From the NCBI GenBank assembly GCA_963575745.1, contig CAUYUJ010004302.1:270279-334278 (forward strand): 64,000 nucleotides of DNA, written 5' to 3'. Under the pieces are notes generated by a model, which made no database searches, was not told the origin of the DNA, and saw only the letters and a program-made list of their open reading frames with translations. Shown here one piece after another: positions 44,297 through 54,711 of this stretch. The stretch comes from Prorocentrum cordatum. Taxonomy: Eukaryota; Sar; Dinophyceae; Prorocentrales; Prorocentraceae. The stretch's first letter is position 1; each line of letters begins with the position of its first letter. A program made the position numbers and the translations under genes.

Positions 44297-44660
44297 GGTC
44301 GGAGTAGACGGGGTCGGAGGACCGCGCCGCATCGCCAATACAGTCGAGGCGTTGACCTAAGGAACCCTAAATAAGGAACGAGGCCCCGTTTTTCCATAAG
44401 TTAACCTTCGATTTCCTGTCGGAAACATAAGGAAAGCCTGAGGCAAGCTGTGAAACACTTAAGGAACGCGGAGCCCCTCCCCAACGAAAAGGGTTCCTTC
44501 CTCAGGGCCCCGACGGTATATCGGCGAGACATCGGCGATGAGCTGGGCATGCATCGTCGACGTCGGCGATGTGTCGGCTACGTCGGCGTGAAACAGGTCG
44601 GACTGCACGTCGGGCGCATCGGCGACGCATCGGCGATGCGGCGCGATCCTCCGACCCCAC
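44297..44660. mobile_element. CATCGGCGATG element interrupted by a nested MITE
   Basis: The left flank GGGGTCGGAG..CGCGCCGCATCGCC (44297-44336) and the right flank GGCGATGCGGCGCGATCC with TCCGACCCCACC (44632-44661) are inverted repeats. The CAGTCG-family element 44341-44516 sits inside, at a TA. Confidence 0.7.
44341..44516 (+). mobile_element. Tc1/mariner-type MITE, CAGTCG family, nested copy
   Basis: TA (44339-44340) precedes CAGTCGAGGCG; CCCCGACGG ends it and TA follows. 176 bp. The host element continues on both sides. Confidence 0.8.
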
Positions 44661-44662
44661 CC

Positions 44663-45060
44663 GGAGGAGGAAGAGGAGGAGGAGGAAGAGGAAGAGGAGG
44701 AGGAGGAGGAGGAGGACGAGGAGGAGGAGGAGGAGGAGGAGGAGGAAGAGGTGACCCCCCGTCAGCCTCCGCCGCGGCCCGCGCCCGCCGCAGCGCGCCG
44801 CCGAAGCGGCGCCGCAGGCCGCTGCCGCCCACGAAGCCCGCCGCGGTGAGCCCGACGATGCCGCTGCCGACCTGCTGCCGGCAAGGCGACGACGTCGACG
44901 ACGACGACCCAGCTCAACTCAAATCGACGACGACGACGACCCAACTCCTCCTCCTCGTCCTCCTCCTCCTCCTCCTTCTCTTCCTCCTCCTCCTCCTCCT
45001 TATCTCCGCCTCCTCCTCCTCCTCCTCCTCCTCCTCCTCCTCCTCCTTCTCCTCAACTCA
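44663..45060. repeat. GGA block, GACGAC block and CTC block
   Basis: GGA repeats at 44663-44752, CGACGACGA at 44885-44940, CTC repeats at 44944-45053. Confidence 0.85.
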
Positions 45061-45890
45061 AATCCAATTCTCTACCACCGATGTCCGATAGCCACGACTC
45101 GGGGGGAACGAAAGGGTAGGTCACGCGCCCATTTCGGCACCCGTCGCGCGCTTTGTGGCCCGGCAGGAAGCTCCGGAGGCCTCAGTCCTCAGCTGGGAGC
45201 TTATCCAGTGTCGCGGCGCGTGGCCTAAGGGCCATATCCTGCGCTATCCGCAGTTGCTCCAGCGTCGGTCCTTCGCCAGGCATGTTTGTTCCCAGCGCGG
45301 TTATGAGAGAAGAAGGAATAAAGCTGAAGGGACGAACGTTGGACAGACAGGCACAAGGAGACTTCTCGAGCTGTGACTGCACGAATGTTCAAAGCCCACT
45401 GGCTGCTGGCTGTCTCAAGCTGTCAGGCCCAGCCGGATTGAATCGCGAACTCGGGCCACACCGAAAACGGATCGAATGGCCAGCGGATCTCCTTGGCTCG
45501 CACCGAGCTCGGAGCGCCGCGCCCGACGCCTGCTCGCAACCGGCCGATGCCGGTGAAGCGAGCCAACTCGACGCGGACTGGCCTCACGGGCGCAGCCCGC
45601 GAACCTCTGCGTCGAAGCGGGTCGTAGTGACAGCACCGTTTATTGTTCCTGTCCCGCTCGGGCAGCGGTCGCCGAGCACGAAGGCGCGAGCGACCCGCCG
45701 CCGCTCACGCTGCACTGCCATGGCCGCCGCTGCTGCGGAGGGGCGGCGCTGGCCGTGACTGCGCGGTGTTCTCTCCGGCTCTCCTAGGCTGCCGGGCCTC
45801 CGCTCTGGAATCCGCAGCGCCGCGCTCTGCGCTCCGCCTCCCCTCCTTCCTCCTCCCCCTCCGCCCCCTGCTCAGCGCATGTCCTTTGAG
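45061..45890. other. No recognised feature
   Basis: A fragment resembling the 1.8-2.7 kb array lies near 45145. No gene seen. Confidence 0.4.
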
Positions 45891-46085
45891 CAGGGACCGA
45901 CCGTCCCGGCATTCCTATGGTCATACCACGAAATGTTCTTAGAGCCCACATATGTCCTAAGAACAAAAACAATGTTCTCAGAACATAAACCCGATGTGTG
46001 CAAGCAAGACAGACTCCGCCAGAAATGTTCTGAGAACCTTCCGTGGAAGCCACAAGAGGTTCTTAGAACTTTCTTTGGTGGGGCT
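45891..46085. repeat. GTTCTTAGAAC palindrome cluster
   Basis: ATGTTCTTAGAGC, CCTAAGAACA, TGTTCTCAGAACA, TGTTCTGAGAACC and GGTTCTTAGAAC recur over about 190 bp in both orientations, giving several overlapping hairpins. Confidence 0.55.
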
Positions 46086-46389
46086 ATAGGCGAACCAGGA
46101 CGCTTCGCCACTGCTTGATCCTCCCTCCTCCCCCTCCGCCCCCTCTGCGCGTGGCTGACATGTCCTGGCGATCTCGCTTCGTGGCCCCATGGGGGGCTCC
46201 GCCTGCGGTCTCCGTGGGAAGCGGGCGCGGCGGGCGGCGGGCGCCGTCTCCAAACACTCTCCCAGTGCAGGGGTCCCCTCGGAGCTCCGGGGCGTCGCAC
46301 TCCGGGCTGCCCCAGGTCTCCATCCTGGCACTTTCCCCATCCAACACCCAAAATCCAGAGATCCAGCGCAACGAAAAAATCACGATGGA

Positions 46390-46904
46390 GGTTTTTCACA
46401 AATTTCGGCCCCTAGGGGCTTTCGCCGGGCCTCGGGACCGTCAAACAAACTACTCAGGATGAAAAAACAGTCCTGGGGAATGGGTCAAGACTTCCAGGGA
46501 CCGCGTATTGAAAACAACACGACGTCGGATCTCGGGGAACACCGGCTCTAATTGACAGAGGAGCACCAGTGTAAACTGTTCTTGGTGTCGTCCCTCCTCT
46601 CCCCTTCTCTTCTTCTTCCTCCTCCCCCCCCCCCTTCCACACAACTTCAGCAAGCAACTGTTTATTTGCCGATGCGGCGTTTGGGCGCCAGTCTTGACTG
46701 ACATCCTCCCCCTCGTCCTCCTGTACAGGCTTGGGTCCCTGGCAAAGGATACCTTGCTTAATCCGCATGTATCCCCGAAACCGGTCGGAGGTTCTCTAGG
46801 TCCGGGCATCGGCTGCGTTCTCGCATGCACGCCTGAACACAATTCCTGCAACGGTGCATTCGCAATCCCTCGCCGCACGATGTTGCAGACGTGCCCGTCT
46901 CAAG
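46390..46904. repeat. CCCTCGCCGGGCC dispersed segment, then unassigned DNA
   Basis: 46390-46530 shares GGGCTTTCGCCGGGCCTCGG and TCCTGGGGAATGGGTC with 27425-27545. Nothing recognised at 46531-46904. Confidence 0.5.
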
Positions 46905-46995
46905 TGTGTATCTCAGTCGCCACGAAGCCTAAGGACGGAGGGCCGACGCCCGGGAATGCGCTTCGCCCTCCTCGGGGCACCCAGGGGGGCTTCTC
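46905..46995 (+). repeat. Direct repeat A, left copy
   Basis: TGTGTATCTCAGTCGCCACG to GGGGGGCTTCTC. About 91 bp, repeated with a few substitutions at 47156-47249 on the other side of the element E copy. Confidence 0.85.
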
Positions 46996-47155
46996 TGAAG
47001 GGGCCCACAAACACACAAAAAAACACACAAATAAAAAGATTCCCCATTTTTTCATATATGTTCTAGGTTTTTGTCTTCCCCCCCACTTCCCATATTTTCC
47101 CATATTTCCCTAGGGAGTCGACGATTCCTTGTGTCTGTGTGTGTTTCCCCTCCTG
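46996..47155 (+). mobile_element. AT-rich element E, copy 8
   Basis: TGAAGGGGCCCACAAACACAC to TTCCCCTCCTG. Flanked exactly by direct repeats A. Confidence 0.8.
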
Positions 47156-47249
47156 TGTGTATCTCAGTCGCCACGAAGCCTGAGGACGGAGGGCCGGCGC
47201 CCGGGAATGCGCTCCGCCCTCCTCGGGGCGCCCAGCAGGGGGGCCTCTC
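47156..47249 (+). repeat. Direct repeat A, right copy
   Basis: TGTGTATCTCAGTCGCCACG to GGGGGGCCTCTC. Confidence 0.85.
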
Positions 47250-47340
47250 GTCGCCGCTGCTGGCTCCCCTGCAGAGGAGCGATGGTCGAGGCTCAGCTGT
47301 GGAGAGGCCCAGGCCCGATTCCTGAAGGGGAGGGGGGGAG
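47250..47340 (+). repeat. Direct repeat B, left copy
   Basis: GTCGCCGCTGCTGG through GAGGAGCGATGG to GGGGAGGGGGGGAG. Repeated at 47439-47533. Confidence 0.8.
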
Positions 47341-47433
47341 GCCCATATTGTCTCCCCCCCCCGCTTCCCATATTTTCCCATCTTTCCCTGGGGATCGACG
47401 ATGGATTGTGTCTGTGTGCTTTTGCCCCTCTTG
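47341..47433 (+). mobile_element. AT-rich element E, copy 9, left part missing
   Basis: Begins at the first CCCATATT block and ends TTGCCCCTCTTGA. Flanked by direct repeats B. Confidence 0.75.
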
Positions 47434-47438
47434 ATTCT

Positions 47439-47533
47439 CGTCGCCGCTGCTGGGTTCCCTGCAGAGGAGCGATGGCCGAGGCTCAAACCTGTGGCGAGGC
47501 CCAGGTCCGCTTTCCGAAGGGAGGGGGGGGGGC
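47439..47533 (+). repeat. Direct repeat B, right copy
   Basis: CGTCGCCGCTGCTGGGTTCC through GAGGAGCGATGGCCGAGGCT to GGGAGGGGGGGGGC. Confidence 0.8.
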
Positions 47534-48675
47534 GGCCCGGGTCGAGGGCCGAAGATCGAGGTGCCTGGAGGTCTCGAGGCCCTCTCGGGACCACATCACG
47601 CCAGGGGATGGATTCACCAAGCATGGCCACGAGGATTGCTGTGGCCCCCCCCCCAAAAAAAAACAGTCCCTCTCCCTCCCTGCCTCCTTTTTGCACCCCC
47701 CCGCCTCCCTGCGGCATCGCCGCTGTCTCTACCACCTCTGCCACGACTCATCTTCCGTGCTCCACCTCCTCCTCGTTCCTCCACGCCCATCGGCGCCATC
47801 GGCGCTGCTGCCGCACGGTGGGATTCGCATGACTCGCCGCCTGCGTTCAAAGACAAGCGGCGCGCAACAGGGCGTTGGCGCGGAGCGTCATCGGTATCCG
47901 CAACAAGAGCCGATGCATGATACCATATGATTGGTGCACACGGTCAAACACAGTGCTACGAGAAATACAGGTGCACACTCGTCGCACATCTGTACCAAGT
48001 TTAAGGTGACACAGGACTTGCGCGGGTCCGTTGGGTGTTCGGGGGGTGGCCTGGGGCGCCAATTGGCCCGCTGTAGTTTTGTGATGGTCCGATGTGCCCG
48101 CCGTGGCAGGGGGCACCTACGCCTGCAGCAGCGGAGGCACTGCACCTCCGACCGCGAACCTGGCATAGCATACCATCGTCTGGCGCGGCCCCGGGCAGCC
48201 TACCAAGTCACATCGCACGTGCACTGACTGATACGACGTTTACGTCAAGATACCTAGGCTTGCACCGCGGGCTACGTATATGCCCCACTTCGTTCCTCTA
48301 CTACTACGTATACACATGCTGCGCCACCAATGCAAGCAAGGACGTGATCTGTCGTGTGGCTTCATAAGTGGCCACTGCTCCCTCCTGGGGCCACCACCTG
48401 GACAGAATGACAGAACCCGCCACCATCGTTCCCCGAGCTGTTGCCGCAACAGCTGGGGGGACATGTTTTCAGTCCGCGGGCGCAAGCGAAGCGAAGCTGG
48501 GGGCGGGCGCCGGTCGGGCTGCGGGCGGGACACGCCGGGAACGAACGGAGGAACGGAAGCGGAAGGAACAGCTGGGGGGGCACACCAGCAAATCGATACC
48601 TGCCAGCCGTTGGCTCGGCAATCCGCGGCACGGGCCACGAGCACACATCGGGCGCAGCCTCGCAGCAAAAGCTGC
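47534..48675. other. No recognised feature
   Basis: No gene, RNA or element end recognised. Overlapping frames on both strands lack motifs. Confidence 0.4.
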
Positions 48676-48679
48676 GAGG

Positions 48680-49215
48680 GACCGCAGCAAAAGCTGCGGT
48701 TCCGCAACGGGCTGCGCCGTGCACGAGTAGATTGCACCGTGCGTAGGCGCCATGGGTTGCGGAAGCGGTTGCACCAGCCACGGGGTGCGTATTCGGTTGC
48801 GCTATGCGGCACTGGTTGCGCTGCGCTATGGGTTGCGTCATCCATGGACTGCGCCGTAGGTTGGGGAATGGGTTGCGCGACCCATGGGTTGAGCCATAGA
48901 ATGTGAAACAAAGCGCCCTGCTAGTGGTTGCCCCATCGATTGCACACTCGGCGGCCGAAATTCCCACGCCCTGCGATTGGCTACGCCATTGATTACGCAC
49001 CCATCAATTGAAAATGAGCAGGCAGCCATGTATTGCGCCATTCGTTCTGGCAGCTTGGCATACATCGGCCTGCTATGGGTTGCGCCGTCGGTTGCACACT
49101 CCTTGGCAGAAAATACAACGGCCTGCTTTCAACTGCATCATCGATTGCGTATTCAGCGTCCGTGCATGAAAAAAACCTGCTATTGGTTTCACCGCGAATT
49201 GCAAAATGAGCAAAC
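48680..49215. repeat. Degenerate short-period field (GGTTGCGCCAT type)
   Basis: ATGGGTTGCG, GGTTGCGCTATG, GATTGCGCCATTG and CATCGATTGC recur every 15-40 bp over about 530 bp. Confidence 0.55.
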
Positions 49216-49672
49216 GAACTAAATACGGCATGCTATCGGGCGCGACCCGTCAGTCAGCCAGTCATTTGAGATAGCGAATAGCCAATTCGGGCAACGCCCG
49301 AAAAAAGGCAGGGGCGGCGGTGACTCGCAAGAAGCGCATTCGATAACTCAATCCGCTTAGCCTTGGCTTCTTATCGCAAAGAGACTGCGCCCCGCTTTTG
49401 AATGTAGTGACACTGACGCTGTCCGCTCCTGTGGAACGCTCCAGGTATCTAGCAATGCGTTCAGAAACTTGCGAATGCCTGCGACCCGAATCTGTGTGGT
49501 CGCGGTGACAGGCTCATCGATTCTGCTGTGAAATGTGAAAATGCACGGAGCACCGTCAACCGCACATGGAAGGTCCAAGTCGTGATGTGGAGGTGGGGGT
49601 CAACACCATCCGAGATGTTGAGACGGAACTGGCGCGCGTGCACAGACCCTGAGACGGGCAATCATTCTACAC
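49216..49672 (-). other. Probable intron or 3' flank of the DHHC gene
   Basis: The DHHC exon ends at a CAG/GTGTAG donor (49673/49672). No exon continuing the fourth membrane segment is recognised below it. Confidence 0.4.
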
Positions 49673-50288
49673 CTGGGGCGCTGGCAATCACCGCCAACAT
49701 CGTGGTGACGATTCCAGCTACCATCATGCTGATCAGGCCGTTGAAGCACAGCATATTTCCCTGCACGATGCAGCGTCCGAAAACGTCGCAGTGGTGGTCG
49801 AAGCCCACGACGCACCGTCCGCATGTGCGGCAATGGTGGGCCTTCCTACCTACATTTGGTCTCCAGACCAAACAGCGCACGCAATACGTCCCGTCTGGCA
49901 TGCCTGCGTGGTCTGCACGTTCTGTGTTCGCCTGGACGTTTTCCATGTCCTGGAGACTCTCTCCTCTACGCAGCCGCTGGTCAACCTCAGGAGGTATGGG
50001 ATAGCAAGTGCCTGGCGAACGCCTGATTTCCCCAGCACCCGCGAACAGAATGTAAAGCACCATGAAAACCGCGATGCCGGCCTCGGCAAAAACTGCTACC
50101 ACGCAGGCGTTGGGAAGGGTCCAGTCGTAGCCACCGGCACTGTCGGCGACGGCGCTACGGGTGCAAGACACGAACAGCGCGATCAAGACCCCGACGACAC
50201 AAATACCGCAGAATGGCTGAGAGTAGTAATCTTGCCCACGGGCCTGCAGCCCGGGGAGGTCTTTGATCGCTATGACGCGGGCGCTCTC
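49673..50288 (-). CDS. DHHC-type protein S-acyltransferase (palmitoyltransferase), internal exon
   Basis: This 616-nt exon encodes about 205 residues. After ESARVIAIKDLPGLQARGQD come two hydrophobic segments (CGICVVGVLIALFV and ACVVAVFAEAGIAVFMVLYI). The cytosolic Cys-rich domain follows, with CVRC, RPNVGRKAHHC, CGRC and the catalytic DHHC (49788-49799), then FGRC and QGN. A third segment (GLISMMVAGIVTTMLAVIA) ends at the exon border. This is the core of a DHHC enzyme, which transfers palmitate to protein cysteines at membranes through a Cys acyl intermediate. The usual W after DHHC is replaced (DHHCDVFGRC). Borders: CTCTTCCTCCAG before GAGAGCGCC at 50288 and CAG/GTGTAG at 49673. The first and last exons are not identified. 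No broken residue is seen in the core. Confidence 0.85.
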
Positions 50289-50494
50289 CTGGAGGAAGAG
50301 AAGCAGGAAGGGGTAGACGCAAGCGGGAGAAGGATGGGGAGTGGGAAGAGGTAGGGAGAGGAGCAGGAGGAAGGAGGAAGGATGACCAGACGCATGCAGA
50401 GGAAGCAAGCAAACAAAAAGTGGGGTGGTGGAAGGGAAGGGCGGGGCGGGGGGGTGGGGGCGGGGGAGGGAGGCAAAGGTGAAAGGGGGTAGCA

Positions 50495-50640
50495 TTAGGT
50501 CAGGCGTGTCCCCCTTACAGGGGGATTTTCTACAAAAAAATAAAAATAAAAAACAGACCCAACAAATCCTCCAAAATGGCAAACAAAAAACCCAGATTAT
50601 TTTTGAATATCCCCCCTGTAGAAGGACAGGCCAGGCTTAA
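50495..50640. mobile_element. hAT-like MITE, family TTAAGTCGGGC, copy 6
   Basis: TTAGGTCAGGCGTGTCCCCC at the left and GCCAGGCTTAA at the right. The flanks do not match as an 8-bp duplication, so the ends may be eroded. Confidence 0.65.
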
Positions 50641-50732
50641 GGCAAGCTTCGTGCATCGCCGTCCGAGTCGAGGCTGTGGTAGGATCCGTCCGCGGCAGCC
50701 ACCGTCCCTGCGCACAGAAGGGTGGGTGGGTA

Positions 50733-50908
50733 CAGTCGGGGCCCCGAAGAAGGAACCCTTTTGGTTGGGGAGGGGCTCCGCGCTCCTTAAGTGTTTCACA
50801 GCTTGCCTCAGCCTTCCCTTTTGTTTTCGATGGGAAATCGAAGTTTAACTTATGGAAAACAGGGGCCTCGTTCCTTATTTAGGGTTCCTTAGGTCGACGC
50901 CCCGACTG
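50733..50908 (-). mobile_element. Tc1/mariner-type MITE, CAGTCG family, inverted copy
   Basis: TA precedes CAGTCGGGGCCCCGAAG; GACGCCCCGACTG ends it and TA follows. 176 bp, interior inverted relative to 23231-23407. Confidence 0.85.
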
Positions 50909-50972
50909 TAGAGCAGGAGCAACGGGAGGATCACGAGGAGGAATGGAAGCAGGAGGAGGATCAGCAGCAACT

Positions 50973-51104
50973 GGCCATCGCTCGGACGTCCATTCCCTGT
51001 GTTCTTTTTCGGTCTCATGCGTGTTTTTTTGTTACCAAATCATCAAGGGTGCTCCTCGATGGTCCCCGCCAGAGGAAAACAATACACACGTCCGAGCGAT
51101 GCCA
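50973..51104. mobile_element. Inverted-repeat element, family ATCGCTCGGACGT, copy 3
   Basis: CCATCGCTCGGACGTCCATT at the left and ACGTCCGAGCGATGCC at the right, with GCTCCTCGATGGTCC inside. Confidence 0.8.
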
Positions 51105-51965
51105 AGGCAATGGTGAGGGGATGTGCTTTCTGGGCTTGGGACGTCAAGGCCTCTCCTGACCCGACGGGGGGCTCTGGGGGGGATGTCGGGGGAGGAGGAG
51201 CAGCAGCAACAGCAACAGCAACAGGATGAGGCGCAGCAGGAGAATCCGCAGCAGGGGAACGGTGTTACGCTGGTTTGCCTGGCCCATTGGGCTGTAGATG
51301 GCCCCCCAGCGGCTCTAAGGTCTTTCAGTTATTCATGCTTTGATGGATAAGAGGACGGAATGCAGGCACAGACAACAACGACACCACCAACACCAGCGCG
51401 AGAAGCCGGGGGGGGTCCTCTTGGTGGTGTGGCCTCCCCTCTCCGCTCGATACACCCCCTACCTCCAGCACTGGGAGGCATCATGGAACTCCTTGTGGGA
51501 GGTGGTGCCCCTGGTGGTGGTGGTGTCGCTGCCATGTCCTCCGGGAATTCGAGGAGCAACCGAGCCTGCCCGCCAGCCAGGCACGCACGGAACCTGGAAG
51601 CAGTACGAGGAGAAGCACATGCACGCGCCCAGCTCGGCTTAGGCGCCCACGAGCGCGGAAGCGCGCCTGCCCCTGCCGTTGGCGCAGCGGGGCTGGAGCT
51701 CTGGTCCAAAACTGCTGCGGGTTGTCGTTAGGATCTGATCACGGGGTCACCGATTCACTTGCTCCCGTTGCAGCCTCCCCTCCCCAGACACCTCCGCCTC
51801 CTCGAAATCAAAGCCCATTCCAACGACATCGGGCCAGTCAGTGTCCACTTGGGACTGTTTGCAACCATTGTTGCGGGACTGCTCCCGACGCTGATTCCTT
51901 CAGCGATCATACAAGACAAAGGCTGGAATCTAACCAAGGGGGCTGACTTCAGCTTCATGTGCTTG
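51105..51965. other. Unassigned DNA with a CAG run
   Basis: AGCAGCAGCAACAGCAACAG at about 51200-51225. A hydrophobic plus-strand stretch (GLFATIVAGLLPTLIPSAII, about 51856-51915) and a Pro-rich minus-strand frame could be exons, but neither has a recognised family or clear splice sites. Confidence 0.3.
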
Positions 51966-52950
51966 AAAGATTCCTGAGGGTTCCGAAAAGATTATGAAGG
52001 AATCCTGAAGGATGCCTGGGGTCTCATGAAAGCATCGCGAAGTTTACGGAAAGATTTCTGGAGGATTCTTAAAGCATTCCTGAAGGATTCCGGATAGAAT
52101 CAGGAATCATGTCCCAAAGATTCCTCAAGGATTCCTGCGGATTGCTCCAAGCTTCCGAAAGGACCCCGGACGATTCCGACAGGGTTTCCTAAGGATCCCA
52201 AGCGATTCCGGAAGGGTTCCGAAACAATTCTGGGGGGGTCCTGAAAAGCTCCTGAAAATTCATGAACGATGCCTTCGGAATCCTAAGGGATTCCCACGGA
52301 CTCTCACAAGATTCCCGATGATTCCTAAGGGATTGCCAGATGGATGCCTGACGGATTTCTGAAGGATCCCTGATGGATTCCTGAGAGAACCCTCAAGGAT
52401 TCCTGAAAACTCCCTGACGCATTCCTGAACTAATTCCTGCCGTATCCGTGAAGGATGTCTGACGGTGGCACCCTGAAGGATTCCCGAAGGATTCCTGAGA
52501 ATCCAAAACAGATCTTGAAGGACTCCAGCAGGATTCCGGAAGATTCCTGATTGATTCCTGGGTCGTCCTGAAGGATTCTGGAAAGATTCCCGAATGATTC
52601 CTGATGATTGCGTAAGGGATTCATCATGAATTTCTGGCAGGTTCCTCAAGGATTCTCCAACATCCCTGAGGATAGCGAGAGGACTCACCAGGACTCATGA
52701 GTGATAACTGAAAAATTCCTGCGGGCATCCTGTCGAAATTCCTACGGGTTCCGACAGGTTTCCTGAGGATGCCCACTGGATCTACGGATTCCCCAAGGAT
52801 TCCTACGGATTCCTAGGGGGTTGTCCTGAAGGTGTCCGAAAGGTTTCCAAAAGATCCCTCAGGGATTCCTGCAGGATTCCTGAAGGATTTCTAAAAAAGG
52901 GTTCCTGAGGGATTGTGGAGGGAATCCTCGGGGAATCCTGAGGGGATCCT
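51966..52950. repeat. Degenerate short-period field (GGATTCCTGAA type)
   Basis: Close to 1 kb is built from loose copies of GGATTCCTGAA, 10-14 bp apart, with constant substitution and small indels. The minus-strand frame with NPSGILQ repeats only echoes the unit. Confidence 0.75.
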
Positions 52951-53454
52951 GAGACCAGAGTCAAACCAGGATGCGTCAAAGGTGCCGCAGCACCCCGCGT
53001 GCCGTGCCCCCTCGTACCTCACTGCTCGCGATCTACTTTCAATGTGTGAGGCGACCCGATAGGAAAGATAAACGCCGTCTTTATTCCAGCTAGCAAGAGC
53101 CGCCAAGGAGTACGCGTCCGCATGTCGAGAACCTGACGTGTGAGAGCTCCGGTTTGCACACTTTTCGCCTTGGACGGGTGTGATCCGTGAGGAAGCACTC
53201 CGTAGCTTTAGGGCCCACGTCTTGGAAAGAACTCCACGTCGCGGGTCCGATGAGAAGGGCGCGCATAAGGGCCTCTTTCGAATTATCGCTGCTACCTGCT
53301 CTTTCAATTCCTGCTCCTGGTCCCTGGCCGCCTCCGCGCCCAAGGTACTGCCCAATATCATCGAGCTGTCAGGAAACGGCTACTGCAGCGGCGACCCAGA
53401 GCCCTTCACCCTCTCGAAGAACAACAGATGGCAATGCCATCAACTTTCGGAGGT
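52951..53454. other. No recognised feature
   Basis: No gene, RNA or element border recognised. Confidence 0.35.
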
Positions 53455-53550
53455 CTCGTGGAATTCGTGGATCGGCGCTGAGACCCCTTGCCAACGCGCG
53501 GAGCGCGCCAGCGGCGGCGCTGGAGACGCCGCCAACGGGGCCCAGGGCAG
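53455..53550. mobile_element. Foldback fragment related to TAGGGGAAC family
   Basis: GGATCGGCGCTGAGACCCC and CGCGCGGAGCGCGCC resemble the inner arm and centre of other members; the outer arms are absent. Confidence 0.4.
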
Positions 53551-53572
53551 ATTACCCACACGTGCTCACCTG

Positions 53573-53885
53573 CTCTGCTTTGGGGCGTTAGGAACCAACG
53601 TGTTTTCACGGTGGTCCTGTTCTGGGGGTTCGGAACCCACGTGTTCTCAAGCTTGTCCCGCTCTGGGGCGTTAGGAGCTCAAATGTTTTCACGCTGGTCC
53701 CGCTCTGGGGCGTTAGGAACCGACGTATTTGTACGTTCGTCCAGCCCTGGCGCGTTTGGAGCCCACGTCTTTTTCAACCAACGTGTTTTCATCTCATGTC
53801 CCGATCGGGGGCGTTAAAGACCCACGCGTTCACATGCTTGTCCTGCTTTGGGAGCGTTAAGAACCCACGTGTTGTCATGCTCCCA
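53573..53885. repeat. Degenerate tandem array of about 50-bp units
   Basis: Six or seven units of CTGGGGCGTTAGGAACCCAC followed by GTGTTTTCACG and TTGTCC, with several embedded CACGTG hexamers. Confidence 0.75.
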
Positions 53886-53941
53886 GGGCCACGCACGATC
53901 CCTCGAAAAAACGGTCCGACCGCACTCCCACTCCCTGTGTC

Positions 53942-54175
53942 GCCCAGGCTTTTCAAGCACTGCAAAACAAGCGTTTCGTTTGAGACATCCTCAGCTATTC
54001 GGTTCGCAGGGCGCGTCATCCTCGAGCGGGCGCGCAGAAAGCCAACAAGCCAACATTCTTTCTGCAAAACAAGCGCGGGGCCCGAGACGTGCACGAGAAA
54101 CCTGCGCGAAGGGCGCGCCGTGCTCGATCAGGCAAACAAGAAGTCAACATTCGGTCATTCGGTATACAATTCTAG
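53942..54175. repeat. Imperfect direct repeat of about 110 bp
   Basis: CTGCAAAACAAGCG..GAGAC begins both halves (53967 and 54063), with CTCGAGC/CTCGATC, GCAAACAAGAAGTC and CAACATTC in matching order. Confidence 0.55.
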
Positions 54176-54309
54176 GGCCCCCGAACCTTATTCGTTCATT
54201 GGTTCTCTGCGCGGAAGTCTACGCGCCCTTCATTTTTACGAAGGAAAGAGGGACCCCTTGAGACAACGAGGATCCCAGATGAGGGCACACTTTCCTTGAG
54301 CGGGCACGC

Positions 54310-54673
54310 GCGAAACGATCCTCCCTCACCATGCACTTTCCGCCGCGTCCTCCTATCGCTCCTCCTGCTCTTTGACCTGCGCATCCCGCTGCTCCTCCAT
54401 ACTCTTCCTCCTTCGTCCGCGTCCACCTCCTCCTCCTGATCCTGATACTCCTCCCGCGGCTCATGTCACATCTTCTCTCCCCACCTGTGTATGATCCTCG
54501 GCTGATGCTCACCATCCTCGTCCTCCTACCTCCTCAACCCCCTCATCCTCACCATCCAGCATCTCCCTCTCTCTCACTCTTTCTGTCTGTGTTACCCTCG
54601 TCATTACCGGCTTCATCCAGCTCCCTCCTCGAACTCCTGTTCCTTCTCATCCCTGCGCCTCCTCCTGCACCTT

Positions 54674-54711
<38 letters not shown>

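Larger units (their letters stand above)
50289..50972 (-). other. Probable intron of the DHHC gene with two elements
   Basis: The acceptor tract CTTCTCTTCCTCCAG at 50289-50303 (minus) is strong. Upstream lie a hAT-like element (50495-50640) and a Tc1/mariner-type element (50733-50908). The donor was not found. Confidence 0.45.

Noticed and set aside
48890-48910. GTTGAGCCATAG, a possible second spliced-leader relic
   Set aside because: Only the TTGAGCCA part matches the leader complement; the rest does not, and it lies in a degenerate repeat field.
51759-51977. Plus-strand frame with a hydrophobic segment that looks membrane-spanning
   Set aside because: Noted as unassigned only; no family, unclear splice borders, and it runs into the degenerate repeat field.
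52260-52688. Minus-strand frame with NPSGILQ repeats
   Set aside because: It echoes the degenerate GGATTCCTGAA field; not a repeat protein.
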